Shown: positions 33,853-45,924 of the stretch, in pieces
Layout of the letters: each line of letters begins with the position of its first letter
Position numbering within the stretch: position 1 is the stretch's first letter
Source of the DNA: Auriscalpium vulgare
Lineage: Eukaryota > Basidiomycota > Agaricomycetes > Russulales > Auriscalpiaceae
DNA length: 64,000 nt
Assembly: GCA_019915015.1 (NCBI GenBank)
Contig: JAHBBC010000005.1
Location: 744,001-808,000, forward strand
Reading direction: 5' to 3'
Made by a program: the position numbers and the translations under genes
Notes under the pieces: generated by a model
What the model saw: only the letters and a program-made list of their open reading frames with translations
Told to the model about the DNA's origin: nothing
The model's database searches: none

Positions 33853-34260
33853 TGCGGCTTACTGTACAAAGCACAAAGTGATCGTTGAAGGAGGGTTGTG
33901 CAACTCAAGGCGGGGCCTGCCGGGCGCCGTCTGTGGCTGCCGCCGCGTGCCTGGTTGCGACCTCTTGCCGCCCCCATTCATCAGATATATCCAAAATATA
34001 TCTATTCTCACAACTCCCTCCCGCCGCTGCGAACCGAAGGCCGCCGTTGCCAACGACGTCCACACTCGCAACTGGTCAAAGTCCCTACATAGGACACACC
34101 GAGCAGCCCGCGTTTCAACGCGCTGCCTGCGAACTTCACGCGTGGCTGAAATTTCCGAAGTTTATGCAATGGCCTGGACTCTGAACCTGCAGATTGGCGC
34201 AGAGACACTCGACTGCTTTTCCCGCCTTCATACGTGTCGTCTACTACTATCGCATGCGAC
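33853..34260. other. Divergent promoter region
   Basis: About 400 bases separate the kinesin (-) and ipk1 (+) starts. The stretch near 33980-34020 is AT-rich (ATATATCCAAAATATATC) and may include core promoter elements. No gene is seen. Confidence 0.45.
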
Positions 34261-35744
34261 ATGGTCAGTCCCAGCCCTTGTGCACGGCCATATCTGACAC
34301 GTGCCACACAGACGACTTCGCCTTCTGATACTTCAGCTTCCGATTGGCGATATGTCTCCGAAGGCGGGGCTACAGCCGTCTTCTCTTATCGTGGCCCTTC
34401 GCACCCATCTTTCAGCGGTCGGGTTCTACGTCTGCGGAAGCGGCCCCATACTCTTCCCCTAGAGGACGTCCCCTCCACGGCTGACCTGGTGGACCCTCTG
34501 GTCGAATTCCAGCAGAAGGTCATCGCGCGGCTCATCGATCCCGACTACCTTGTCGAATTCAAGGTCGTGCCTCTCACACAAGCCTGGCTGGTCGACTTTG
34601 CTTTGCATCACGAGCAGAGCCGTCCACTGGGGCGGCGAAGTGTTGATGGCATCGATATCTACAAGCTCAGTGCCATCCTGGCCACCGATTTAGTTGGTGG
34701 GCAGGTCTGCTCTATTGAGATAAAGGTGGCAACGCGTTTCTCCCCCTCACATCAGACGTTACTGATGTATTCTTTGGCAGCCTAAATGGGGATTTCTGCC
34801 TATGCCTAATCACCTCTCGCCGGAGTCTCTCCCCATCAAAACAAAGACATGCCGAACTTGTATGCACTGTCACCTCAAACAGGTCAAAGGCGGCAGCGCA
34901 GCCGCGGACTATTGCCCTCTAGATCTTTTCTCAGGCACTCCGGAACGTGTGAGTCAGGCTGTCGCCGGACTCTTCACGTCCTGGCAGAAAGCTGAGGGTT
35001 CCTTCAACAACCTCAGAATATTTTTCCACGGCAGGGTCGTGAACGCAGCCGATGTCAGTCCATTCCCTCTCTCCACTCATAGATCCTTCCTTCAATGCAT
35101 TTATGTAGGTCCACAGCGTTCTGAAGTGGGCTCAGGCGACTCTGGAATGCGAGGACGATAGTTCGTTCCCGGCAATTCAGAAAGCCTTCACAAGAAAGCT
35201 TGTACCCCTCCTGCTTGAGACGCAAGCCTTACAAACGCTCGCCTATCTGCAGCGGACTTTCGATGCTCTCGACATCGAGGGGCTCGCAAAGATTGTCGGC
35301 AGCTGTAGCAGCCCTGCTACAACTTCAAAAGCGGACTCCCACGTCTCAGCTTTCGACGGCCCTGATCCAGCCCGCAAAAAGGTTTCGTGTTTTACGTCGG
35401 CGCATTTCGCAGAACCCTCTATGGACGAGTGGACCTCGTTTGTCGAAGGCTTCATCTCTCAGTCGAAACTTCCGGGCGATCCTACCAATCCCGACATAAA
35501 TGACCTGCGATCCTACATATTGGCGTATCTCCTGTCCGCCAGCTTCAAGGACTGCTCTATCATCGTTCCGATTTCCCACATTTCCTCCCCAGCAATTGAG
35601 AACACAGTGAAAGTGATCGACTTGGATACCAAGAGCGTCGAGAAGTTCACTCAGTGGGATAGTCTGGACAGGGAAATGGTTCGGGAGTATGAAAAGATTG
35701 ACGAGGTGTTACGAAAGCATTGTGTAGACGAGTCCTCTAGATAG
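34261..35744 (+). CDS. IPK1: Inositol-pentakisphosphate 2-kinase
   Basis: This kinase phosphorylates Ins(1,3,4,5,6)P5 to InsP6 (phytate), needed for mRNA export. The ATG at 34261 is directly followed by a 48-nt intron (34264-34311). The second exon reads TTSPSDTSASDWRYVSEGGA, matching the N-terminal WRYVSEGGAT motif. Then come GRVLRLRKRPHTLPL, the conserved EIKPKWGFLP motif built across an intron, and KTCRTCMHCHLK, the zinc-binding-like signature. Later segments are SFNNLRIFFHGRVVN, an intron, WAQATLECEDDSSFPAIQKA, LETQALQTLAYLQRTFDALD and the end FTQWDSLDREMVREYEKIDE. In the final region FKDCSIIVPISH is the family's SFKDCSI motif. Length is normal for fungal IPK1. Confidence 0.93.
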
Positions 35745-35911
35745 TCGAAGCGGCACTCGGTACGATATTGTGCATACATGGTCAAGCCCTCCACATTTTG
35801 CGACACCAACTCGTAATCATACATTTCAGAGCGACAAGTACTTGCGTACATACGAAGACACCGTTCCCACGACACAAGCTACACATTCGGATGGATTTCG
35901 GCGTTCCCGAC

Positions 35912-38900
35912 TTAACGGAGCTGCTGAGTGGCAGGCGCGCCCTTCGGGACAGGGGCGTGCGGGACGGGGGCATGCGGCGTCTTGATCTTGAGGCCAAGGT
36001 CCCCGGCGAGCAAGTCCGCGCCCTTCTCGCCAACCAGGAGAGCTGACGAGTAGGTGTTCGTGCCGAGGTTGTCCTTTCCCATGAATGTGATGAGTAAAAA
36101 CAAAACAAAGAAACGAAGTTGAAAGCTTACAGGACAGATCGACAAGTCGACAACCTTCAGGTTCTCGGTACCGAAGACGTTCAGGCGGCCGTCGACAACA
36201 CCACCCTCTTCCCTCGGCTTCATCGCTGTTATTTCATGTAAGATTCTGCTGCGCTGACCCGTGGCGAGGAACTGAACAGACCGCATGTGCCCAGAGAGTG
36301 CCAGGTCGTCTCGACGTGGTCAGCAATCCAGTCGTCAATCGCCTTGTCGTCCTCCGCCGTGTACTGTATATCTTCATGCACCTTCGACGCATCGTAGGGC
36401 TCGCTGGCTCTGTGCCAGGTGCCCATGTGAATGCCGACAGTGAACCCGTCGGGGAGGATCGTCTTAGCAGTTTTGATGTCGATATCCTTGGTCGCGGCTT
36501 GAGACGCCGGGTGGAAGTGCGGGTGATGCGACGTGAGCTCGCCGCGGAACGCTGTGAACTCGCGTTATAAGGCCGCAAAGCTGGGTCAACGCTGTCGACG
36601 TACCGTCCATGCGCCGGGCAACCTCGCGAGTCTTCTTGTAGCTCCAACGAATGGGAGCAAAGTCGGCCTTATTGTTCATAAAGCCGCTGTCGAACGACGG
36701 CTCGACGTAGGGGTTAGAAGACGCGATATGGATTTTACCGCGGCTGGCCGGGTACTCCTGCAGGATGACGTGAGAGCCGAGACAGCAAACATGGAGCAAC
36801 TCCCTACCAGATACTGGAACATAGTCATATACTTGCCGGGAGGAAGCAGCGCGTGGTCGGCGTAAGCTCCAGACACAATCGAGCCAAACCTGCACATGCA
36901 CGTAAGTAGCGCGACATGCGCTAGCCATGAATACCAACATCACAGGCTTGTCGGGCTTGTCCTTGAAGTAGGTGTCCCAGAGTTTATTGAACTCGGGGCC
37001 CATCTCCTTGAGCTCTTCCTCGGTCGGACGGATCTGACGCGGTGTCAGACACTAAGCCACACGCCACTCTGAATCCTCTGACCTTGAACCCAGCGTCGAT
37101 GGCGTTCGACGACAGACGAGCCCGCTCGGGACTCATCTCCCACTCTTGGAAAATCTGCGACAACCCCCGTAAGCACTCGGTATCAGTGTACTAGTTGTCA
37201 TGATTGAACGCACCTCTTTGCGAGCATCCGGGTTGCCTCGGAGGAAGTCGTCCAACGTGAAGGTATCCTGACTTACGCGATAGATGGAAAGCGTTGTATA
37301 ATGGTCCTGGTATTGTTCGCTGGTCGAGAGGCTTCAGCTCTGACGATATAATGAGATCGGTATCGCTTACCCGACACCCGGCAGGTCGCTGACAACTTTG
37401 ATGCCCAGCTTCTTGAGCATCGACGCGTCGCCGACACCAGAGCGCTCGAGGATCTGGAGAAGGAAGCGTCAAGGGCTGATATTGACTGCGGGCGGAAGGA
37501 CCTTACCTGAGGAGTACCCAGGGTTCCGCTGCTAAGTACAACGCAGCGCCTGGCCCTAACCTACACATTGATCAGCTTCGTCCATCCACTCAGCCAGTGG
37601 AACACACGATAGTCTCCTGAAGCTCGCCCTTGTGGCCACGGTTACGCGACGGGACGTAGGCGACGCCGACAGCCTTGTTGCCCTCGAAAATGACGCGCGA
37701 GACACGAGCATTCGTGCGCAAGAAAAGGTTGTTCTGAACGTCTGTCACGCTGTGCACATAAGCTAAAGCAGTAGCGAATAAGCGCCTGTACGAATTGACT
37801 GGTCCTGTTGACTCACCGGTAGCAGCGTCGCTGCGCCTGCCAGTGTGGCGGTTGATGTACTTAGCCCAGATCTCAGCGCCGTGTGAGGTATTGCAATCTA
37901 TCCAGGGCATCTGTAAGAGCATTGTGAGTGAGATACCGCATTGACATACCCTGGATATCATCTAAGACAGGATGTCAGGATTTGTACGACGGCGAACTAT
38001 GACGCACGACTTGCCGCTGAATGGGACGCCGATAGAGTCTGAAGCACGCAGGAAATCTTGCGCCAGGGCCGTGATGGATCCACCGTTGCTAATGGCGATG
38101 GGGCCATCGTAGCCATGAGTGTCGTTGTTAGTCGGCTTCTGGTAGTTCTCGAGCTGGGTTCGCGTCCGTCAAAAGCGATCGGTCAGCTCGTTTTCATGGT
38201 ACGAACCCTCTTCATCAGGGGAAGAAGATCTGAGAACCGCTTAGGAAATGACTTGCGGGCGATGTGACATAGTGGTCACCTTGATATTTCCAGCCCTCGG
38301 TTTTGAAATCATCTATAGTGAGAAAATGCTCAGTTGTGACCGTTGAAAAACGACGGAATTTCTAACCCCAGTCGGAACCGGATGCCCTCGTGTACATTTG
38401 GAAGTTGATACTGCGGACATTTGGTCAAAAAAAAAGAGAAAGAAATGACAGCATATGCGACGATTACCTGCTCCCGCCTCCAAGAATATTAGCGCATCTG
38501 GAACGAACATCAGCTCGTTCTACCGCAAGAGGCGATAATTAGCTCACGGGACAATGCTACGTCTGCCGCGCAGATGGGACGAGTCCATGGTGTCTGTGTA
38601 AAAAGTCGCCTTGTCGTTGCTGTGAGACCCGGGGTCAGGACAAGTTGATCGTGACAGGGAGCTCTCAAACTAACACGCCATCGCGTTGCATATTCTTGAC
38701 GTAGATACCGGGCCTATAGACCCACGGGTCATCTCTGGGAGAATATATTAGGCCAAGGCCACGACTCTCATAGGCACACCCACCTGTTATTAGCGCCGCC
38801 TTCAAACCGATGTACTCAGTAGTAGATAGCGCAGACATGTACGATCACTTACCCTCAATGAGCATAACCTTCAGATTGGGGTCGGCATAAGCAAGCCGTC

Positions 38901-39083
38901 CTGCAACGACACACCCTACACGCAAGCATAAATTAGCATGGCGTCGAACATCCTTGGATGTCCACGGTACCGGCAGGGCCACCACTACAAAACGAAACCG
39001 AAAGGTAAGATGTGTGGGTTCAGAGCGGGGACGAGGATGGCGTACCCGGCAACGATCACGTCGACCTCCTGAGGGTGCACCAT
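35912..39083 (-). CDS. AOX: Alcohol (methanol) oxidase, GMC flavoprotein
   Basis: This enzyme oxidises methanol and short alcohols to aldehyde with H2O2 release; wood-decay fungi use it on methanol freed from lignin. It starts MVHPQEVDVIVAGGGPAG, then CVVAGRLAYADPNLKVMLIE after an intron (FAD-binding Rossmann motif). Family landmarks include EIWAKYINRHTGRRSDAAT, AKWMD-type linkers, KARLSSNAIDAGFK, PVMFGSIVSGAYADHALL, SGFMNNKADFAPIRWSYKKT and TTWHSLGTCAMKPREEGGV with the catalytic His. DNLGTNTYSSALLVGEKGAD carries the catalytic Asn. About 15 short introns split it. The C-terminus repeats HAPVP twice and ends ATQQLR, not a peroxisomal SKL-type signal. This tail occurs in basidiomycete enzymes reported to act outside the cell. 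Some middle exons were not resolved individually. Confidence 0.93.
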
Positions 39084-40508
39084 GTTAATTGCGAAGTATT
39101 CGTAGGGTCAAAGGGCACGGATGGCGTGAGCCTGACGCTCCTATCCAAGTGCCAGACTATTTATGTTCCCTGACATAGCCCTCCAAGACGTACGTATTGC
39201 GCCCCAGATCCCATGACAAGTCCAATGCTTGCGGAGAATATAATTCCCGGGCGACGGAAGTAAAGAGAAGACCTCGTGAGACGAGAGCCGAGCGCGGTCG
39301 CTCCACGACGGATCCTATTTCCCTCGCAGCATTGGGAGCTAGACCGTCGAGATACACCATTAGTGGGCTTTCAGTGAACCCATGTGACGGACGACGAGCC
39401 AGACTGGTACATACGCACCTTGCTTTCCCTTTGCGACCAGGAAAATACACAACTCAGGGAAGTACACTCCATTGCAGAAGGCAGAGGGTGAGAGCCTGAC
39501 TTCGATCATTGAGTCATGAGTCCTCGGCATTCCCTGGAACTTCAGTGAAGCGGGCCGCTCTCAGATAGTGAGTAGCTCTGCAATACGATCGAGAGCCGAA
39601 GACCCAGAAGTGTCATCTGCGTTACGCCCACGGACGAAAGGTGTTCCTTCTAGCGTTCGTAGTCGAAAGTAGAATGGACGATTACTCTGAGACGTGGAAG
39701 GCCTGTCTCAAATAAATGGTGCGGTGAAATCCAGGAAGCGACACTACAATCACTGACATACCTAATAGGTTGTGCGATGTCGAAGACAGGGCGTGTAAGG
39801 TTTAGCAGGACCTGGTGATCCCCACACACTCCAAGCGCTTGGATAGAATGTACATGACCTGGGAGGGTAAGGAGGCCATCGTGGGCCCACGGCCCGGGTA
39901 AGGCCACACTAGATGCATGCAAGCAGGGTGTACTAATAAAACCCCAGGGCGGCAATGTACGTATGCGTCAAGGCGGATCTATACTGCACATTGAGACAGA
40001 GAAGACTGCGGTGGGACAGGGTGGGACGATTGAGAACAAGGTCTTGAGTAGCAAGCGGCAGTCCCGGCTGCCCGCGCGCGGTCCTCGTGGCCCTCCGCCT
40101 GACGCCTGTTAACGCAGTCACTTCTAAATATATAAGCGAAGTACAGCCTGTAATTTGTTGCTCAGCCAATTAAGTCAGCGTGTCTCGTACAAGGTGACGT
40201 TTCGTGGAAAGGAAACCGGTTGAAGTTGGGTTGAAGGAGGACACAGTGGTTGCCAGACTCACTGGTACTTGGTCACTTACGTAAACACGGCGGCGACGTC
40301 GTCGGGGTCCGACGAGCGGACGCGGCACTCGAAGCCGATCGGCGCAACCTTCAGCTAGCAAATCTTCGGGACTTCATGTGATCATGATGGCGCAGAGTGA
40401 TATATACACTATTGATACACATTATGAAGCCGATTCTGCTACGTCTCCTAACATCTGAAAGTTGCCGGGGCGGTCGAAAGAGTCTGATGTGCACCAAGGT
40501 CCAACCAC
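39084..40508. other. Long intergenic stretch with unresolved coding-like segments
   Basis: These 1.4 kb lie between alcohol oxidase and the Zn2Cys6 gene, both minus strand. Most of it looks non-coding. One segment, 40281-40354 on the minus strand, reads VAPIGFECRVRSSDPDDVAA with an AG before it and a GTAAGT donor after it, so it behaves like an exon. I could not connect it in phase to the upstream factor. Open frames at 39157-39450 and 39650-39955 (minus) have no family motifs. Confidence 0.4.
39156..39165 (-). promoter_or_regulatory. TATA-like element of the alcohol oxidase gene
   Basis: On the minus strand the sequence reads CATAAATAGT, 73-82 bases before the start codon at 39083. Position and sequence fit a TATA box of a strongly regulated gene; this is not proven. 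Confidence 0.4.
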
Positions 40509-41986
40509 TCACATTTCCGCCACAAATCGCGACTGCGCGCCAAGCGGGACGGTGGGAATCACATCCCCGGAGCTGCAACCTATTGCGTCGACGAATTGGC
40601 AGAAGGCCTCCGTTCGCGGCGTGACCCCACCGGCGGAGGCGAAGCCTTCTCCCCATTTGCCCATCCCGTCCGCGTCGGTCTTGCTCGGCGTTTCCAGGTG
40701 ATCATGGTCGGGTGCCGACATTACATCCGACGGAGCGTCCGCGTCTCCAATGGAGGGTGGAAGAGAATCGAATAGGGATGATGTCGGCGAGCTCGGTTCG
40801 GTTGGAGGGGTCGCCACAGTGGGTAGTCCGGCTACTATCGCTGCGTGAAGCTCTAGTTCCTTTAGAACGTCTTCTTCAACTGATGATGACGCTGAGGTCA
40901 TGGACCAACGGGCGGGGCCGGGGCTAGTGGCGAACATGTCAGCGAGGCCAATGCATACTTGAACGATTGTTCTCACCTGAAGCTCTCGTTGATGTTTTCA
41001 GAGTGAGACGCGAGAACGAATGGCTCAGTAACATTTTCACGATCGGCAGTCAGGCGCTGGCCAGATAAGAAGATGTCTCCCTGAGACCAAGATAGCTCAC
41101 ACAGGCTCGAGGATTTCGGCGAGTAGAAAGGTGAGAGGTCCACCGGGTCCAGCGGAGGAAGGGAGTCGGATGGAGCGCACGTATTCTGGGAGCTGGAGTC
41201 GATTGTGAACGGAGGCAGTGCTGAGACAGTGCTTGGAGGAAAGACGTCCATATCGACGGGCCGGCGGTAAGGAGAGTATCTTTGCGAGGTGCTGGAGACG
41301 CTGACTCGATGGCGGTCTCGCGCGGCGCGCCGTATGCGCATGGTTCGCTCTTCGTTATAGTTACAGAGAAGGCCTCGGTTTGCACACCGTTCGCAAACTG
41401 GACGCTCCCCAGAGCACTATTCAAACTGTGAGAAACACGACGGGCAACATGCATCCATTGTCCGTACCTTAGCCTTCCGATCCCGGCAACTATCACAAGC
41501 CTGGCCCGTCCGCCGTCGCGCCGCGACCCCGCGAGTCGTTACACCCTTCAGTCCATCTGGGCCGGTGTATGCAGTCTGCAGGAGGTCTTCTGGCACTGAG
41601 AAGTCGGCGCCTTGCCAAAGGTTGTCGAGCCAATTTGCGCGAATTTCTGTCAAGCTCGAAACGCCAGCCGTGCCGTCCTGCGCAAAAGGGTCGTCGAGAG
41701 GAATGGTCGGTTGAGGGATGTGTGGATGGTTTTCTGCGTAGTGGACGTCAAGAGGCATGCGGCTGCCGGCGGATGAAGTCATCGGGGCTTCGACCGGTTC
41801 GATGGGCCGAGTGCAACGAGAGAACGGGTATGCTGGATCCGCGGGGGGCTCCGTCGGGACGTCTACTGGTATGCTGTCGAGGCAGGGCATGACTGTGAAG
41901 GTAGTGGGATCCAACATGAGGGGATGTCGTGAGACGTCGTGGATTGAGGAAAGATTGCAGTTTCGCCTGCAACCAGTTTGGGCCAC
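40509..41986 (-). CDS. Zn(II)2Cys6 fungal transcription factor
   Basis: The binuclear zinc cluster is formed across an intron: ARRRTGQACDSCRDRKAK, then CSGERPVCERCANRGLLCNY. This gives C-X2-C-X6-C-X6-C-X2-C-X6-C, the complete six-Cys motif. Unusually the cluster sits about 160 residues into the protein, after a Pro/acid-rich N-terminal part (PTEPPADPAYPFSRCTRP). A basic linker follows (RIRRAARDRHRVSVSSTSQR), then a long Ser/Pro/Asp-rich region with no recognisable fungal middle homology domain. The last exon ends SRFVAEM-stop at 40509, but a GTGAGT donor overlaps the last codon, so a further exon is possible. Starts at 41986 or 41918 are both open. Target genes are unknown; alcohol oxidase is downstream but no link is shown. 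Confidence 0.85.
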
Positions 41987-42609
41987 CAGGCATAAATAGA
42001 GGGGAGCTTGAATGACAAAACTCGTCCGTATTTTATGTCAGGCTCCCCCGGGCCCAAGCTGGCTCCCCGTCACCGCGTCACCTCAGTACGAGTCTCGACG
42101 CCAAAGCCGGCTTCCAGTCATGTTCGCCGTTTGAAAGTCCGAACTAGTGACCGGGTTGGTCAGCGTTTGTCCGCATGGCACGATCGGGCCGGATTCAAAT
42201 TGTAGGCCTTGTCTGTCAACCGAGGGAGTCAGTACTTAGGCATTAACTTAGTATCTTGAAAAGATCTGTTCTCACTCATCAACAGAGCTTATGAGCCTCA
42301 TCGACGGCCACCGATGAAAGGGAAGCTGGCATCCGCCGTTACGCGTTCCGCGTTGTGTATCGATTGCATTTGACCAGTCGACACAGTGACACACCCGCTG
42401 TACTCCCAGGCTTGAGTCAGCGCGCAGCTCTACCGTCGCCGAGCCGAAAAGTCTATTCAGCCGACAAATTGGACTGTGCAGATCGGGCCAGCTGCGCTCA
42501 GAGCATGTGGTACAGCCTGGGAGCGAGCGGAAAATGTGTGTGGCCAGCTCAATCTCGGCAAATGTCCAGAATCCGGATGGATTGACAGCGTGGCTAGAGA
42601 GCGAGACCA
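41987..42609. other. Intergenic
   Basis: This 620-base gap holds the transcription-factor promoter and the isovaleryl-CoA dehydrogenase 3' UTR, both minus strand. No gene was recognised. Confidence 0.5.
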
Positions 42610-44312
42610 TTAGTCTCGCCCCGTGAGTAGCTCCTGATTAAACTCGCGCCCAATCAGCATGCGCCTGATCTCTTGCGTACCAGCTCCAACCGCATACAAC
42701 CTCGAGTCCCGCACGATCCTACCCAATGGATACTCTGGATCCGTCGGTCAAGATCTGCTGCCATAGAGTGCTCGAGCACTAACCGTTGATGTAGCCGTTC
42801 CCTCCGAGACATTGCATGCCTTCCAAAGCAACTTCGATCGCTTTTTCCGTCGAATACAGGATGGCTCCCGCGCAATCCTGTGTCGCTGAGAGTCAGATCG
42901 AGTCTAGGACGGCGCTGTCGGGACACACCTTCCGGCTGATGCGTCCTTGGTCGCATGCTCTGGCAACTGCGTAAACATACGATCGACTGGCGTTGAGCTT
43001 CGTGTACATATCCGCGATCTTGCCTAGAGGGCATCTCAGCATTGTCAATTTCGCGGCGCGCTTGCGAAACGGCGCACCTTGCATTAGCTGGAATGTCCCA
43101 ACGGGCTGTCCGAACTGCTTGCGATCATGCACATACTCCACTGCGTAATCGAATGCCGCCTGCATGAGACTAGGATAGACTTGAGTCACCGGACGATCTA
43201 AATAGCCTGTCGGGGACTTACCCTAATGGTCCGCCGCTCAATACCAAGCGCTCCAGATCCAGGCCAGACATGAGAACAGCAGCGCCCCTGCCGATCCCTC
43301 CGAGGACGTTTTCTGCGGAAAATGAGCCATGTCTGACTAAGGAACGGCGCTGCTCACCGTCTGGGACCTCGCAGTTTTCAAAGACCAGTTCGCACGTATC
43401 GCTGCCTCGCATGCCAACTTTGTCCAATTTCTGATGAGTGGAGAAGCCTTCATAATCACTCTCGATGATGAACGTGGTGATTCCCTTAGAGCCTTTCTCT
43501 GGCGAGGTCTTTGCGTACACAACGAGCGTAGATGCGATGGGGCCATTTGTTATCCTGGAAAGAGGTCAAATATCAACCAACATGCGTGAGCGCATGTCAC
43601 CCTTTTCTACGCACCAGAACTTGTTGCCATTTAGTCTCCACCCATTCTCTGTCTTGTCTGCGCGGAGAGCCATGCTCACGACGTCGCTCCCGGCGCCAGG
43701 CTCGCTCATGGCTAAGCTGCCTACTTTCTTGCCAGATATAAGGTCAGGAAGATATTTTGCCTTCTGCGCATCGTTTCCATGCCGGTGTATCTGATTTACA
43801 CAGAGATTCGAATGCGCGCCGTAGGACAGTGCCACAGAGCCGGAGGCGCGTGAGAGCTCTTCCATGGCTAGGAGGTGCTCAAAGTAGCCCAGGTCAAGCC
43901 CTCCGTACTTTGCGGAGACGGTCACACCGAGGAGCCCCATGTCCCCAAGCTTTTGCCAGAAATCCTGTGGCAACGACTGTAAGACTGTCCCGTGTGTCGG
44001 GCCGCAGTCAGACGCACCATGGGAGAACTGTTCGTTCGGTCGATCTCCGCCGCTTTGGGTGCGATGACACGCTGCGCAAACTCCGTCACAGCATTGCGAA
44101 ACTGCGAGTTACTTGTCAGCCTTCACGTTACGCAAACCGGCGACGCAACTAACCTCCGCCTGCTCTTCGGTGAGGCCAGCGACATCGGGGTTGTAGAAGG
44201 ACGCATTCCGGCGTTGAGGCACTGACGCCAGAGCGGGGCAGGCGACACTTCGAAGACGAGTAGTAGACCGGGCAAGGCAGCGCATGGAAAGCCGTGGAAG
44301 TGCCAGTGCCAT
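42610..44312 (-). CDS. ivd: Isovaleryl-CoA dehydrogenase, mitochondrial
   Basis: This FAD enzyme oxidises isovaleryl-CoA in leucine breakdown. It starts [20 protein letters not shown], an Arg/Ser/Leu mitochondrial presequence, then [19 protein letters not shown]. Domain segments are [14 protein letters not shown] (here [20 protein letters not shown]), [44 protein letters not shown] then [22 protein letters not shown], and [20 protein letters not shown]. The catalytic base is the Glu in [15 protein letters not shown], which marks isovaleryl-CoA dehydrogenase among acyl-CoA dehydrogenases. [20 protein letters not shown] and RRMLIGREF follow, with the stop at 42610. About eight introns interrupt it. 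It is divergent from arginase, 245 bases apart; both break down amino acids. Confidence 0.95.
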
Positions 44313-44557
44313 AGTTTATGGCGGTACGACGTCGAGAGGCCAAGGAGTCAAGGAATCACAAGGCTGCCCCGCACCTCCCCGCACGGCCCGGCCCGCTTGT
44401 CCGACAGAGGTGGCAGTTTTCGCCTCGCCCGGATCTTCACCTTGCCCGGATCTTCATCGCAACAAACGCTGGACAGGCTATATCGCAACGTCTGCTGGTC
44501 GTCAGACGCTCTTTCTTTCTCCTGTACATAGTTCGACCTTTCAACTTACGCCTCCAA

Positions 44558-45924
44558 ATGTCTCCGCAAGGCCTCAAATTTATCCCAGAGCCACGGACTG
44601 TCGCGGTAGGGAACTCTTGCTTTTTGTCTTCCGCCTCCGCCTCAATTGTTGGACACCATAGATTGTGGGATGTCCATTCAGGTCCGTCACTCAATCCACC
44701 TTCATACAGAAAGCCCTCTAATCTCCTCACCACGACTTCAGCGGCGGACAGGTGAGCTAGCGTGCTTTCGTCCGAGTGGTGAAGCTGATGCAATTTTCCT
44801 CAGCACAGGCTCGGGGTCGACGAGGGACCGATCCATCTGGTCAACGCCGGACTTGGCCAGCAGCTGAAAGACCTTGGTTGGCAGGTCGAGTTTGACGGCC
44901 ATCACCAGTTTGAGGATATCTCAGCTGCGTGCCAGTCGGACCCGCCGATCGGCAAGCTCAAGAATCCAAGACTGGTGTCGAATGTGACGGAGGCCGTTGC
45001 AAAGGTCGTCGGTGGCCATGCAGCCAAAGGACAGCTGCCTCTTACCCTCGGCGGGGACCACTCGTTGGCGATGGGCACGATTGCGGGGACTCTTTCGTGC
45101 GTACCACCTGAACCGCCCGTGTGCCAACCTCTCTCACTTCTCACTCGCTTCTTGGCAGGAAGCATCCCGACGCTGTCGTGATATGGATCGACGCTCATGC
45201 TGATATCAATACACCTGAATCTACCGATTCCGGTTAGTCGCGTGTTAGCTGGCGCAGAGGTGGCCGCTCATCGCATCTAGGAAACATCCACGGGATGCCG
45301 TTGGCCTTCCTCACATCCCTCGCCAGTTCTGAAAACCTTGGTGGTGTCGTGACTGATGAAGTCCGTCCTTTCTCGTGGCTAGACAAGATCCATCTGCCCA
45401 CCTCGCGTCTGGCGTACATCGGCCTTCGGGACGTCGACGCCGGAGAGAAAGCGATCCTGCGTGAGCACAATATCGCCGCGTATTCTATGCACGAGGTCGA
45501 TCGCTACGGTATTGGGAAGGTCGTTGAAATGGCACTCGACCGCGTCAATCCAGGGCGACGTGCTCCGGTGCATCTGAGCTTTGATGTTGATGCACTTGAC
45601 CCCACTGTGGCGCCAAGCACCGGCACGCCTGTGCGTGGAGGCCTGACATTCAGAGAGGGCCACTATATTTGCGAACGATTATTCGAGACCGGGCTTGTGG
45701 TGGCTGTCGATTTGATGGTGCGTCGTGGGGTCTTGATGGATAGCAACGCTTACCGTTTGTACAGGAGGTGAATCCATCGCTGAAGGATGCGGAGAGCGTT
45801 GAGCAGACAGTTGCGGTGGGGTGCTCACTCGTCCGTGCGGCCCTCGGTAAGCGCACGTGCGTCGGATTGCTGCTGGGCGCTAACTTGAACGAACTCTTGG
45901 TCTGCAGGGGAAACGCTGCTTTGA
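44558..45924 (+). CDS. CAR1: Arginase
   Basis: This Mn2+ enzyme splits arginine into ornithine and urea. Exon 1 (44558-44605) reads MSPQGLKFIPEPRTVA. The conserved VGCPFSGGQ core is assembled from two microexons: 44662-44681 (20 nt) and 44742-44751 (10 nt); the next exon starts at 44804 with HRLGVDEGPIHLVNAGLG. Metal-binding motifs are LTLGGDHSLAMG, WIDAHADINTPEST and LSFDVDALDPTVAPSTGTP, all intact. The final exons give EVNPSLKDAESVEQTVAVG and GETLL-stop at 45924. Without the microexons no continuous frame through the SGGQ motif exists. Length after splicing is normal (about 310-320 residues). Confidence 0.95.

Noticed and set aside
40126..40140. TATATATTTAG-like element as the alcohol oxidase TATA box
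   Set aside because: It is about 1 kb from the start codon; the element at 39156-39165 is far better placed.
35912..42000. Alcohol oxidase and Zn2Cys6 factor as a dedicated methanol-use cluster
   Set aside because: Only adjacency supports it; no formaldehyde-handling gene is nearby and the intervening 1.4 kb is unresolved.
43757..44152. Plus-strand open frame of 131 codons
   Set aside because: It is antisense to well-supported isovaleryl-CoA dehydrogenase exons.
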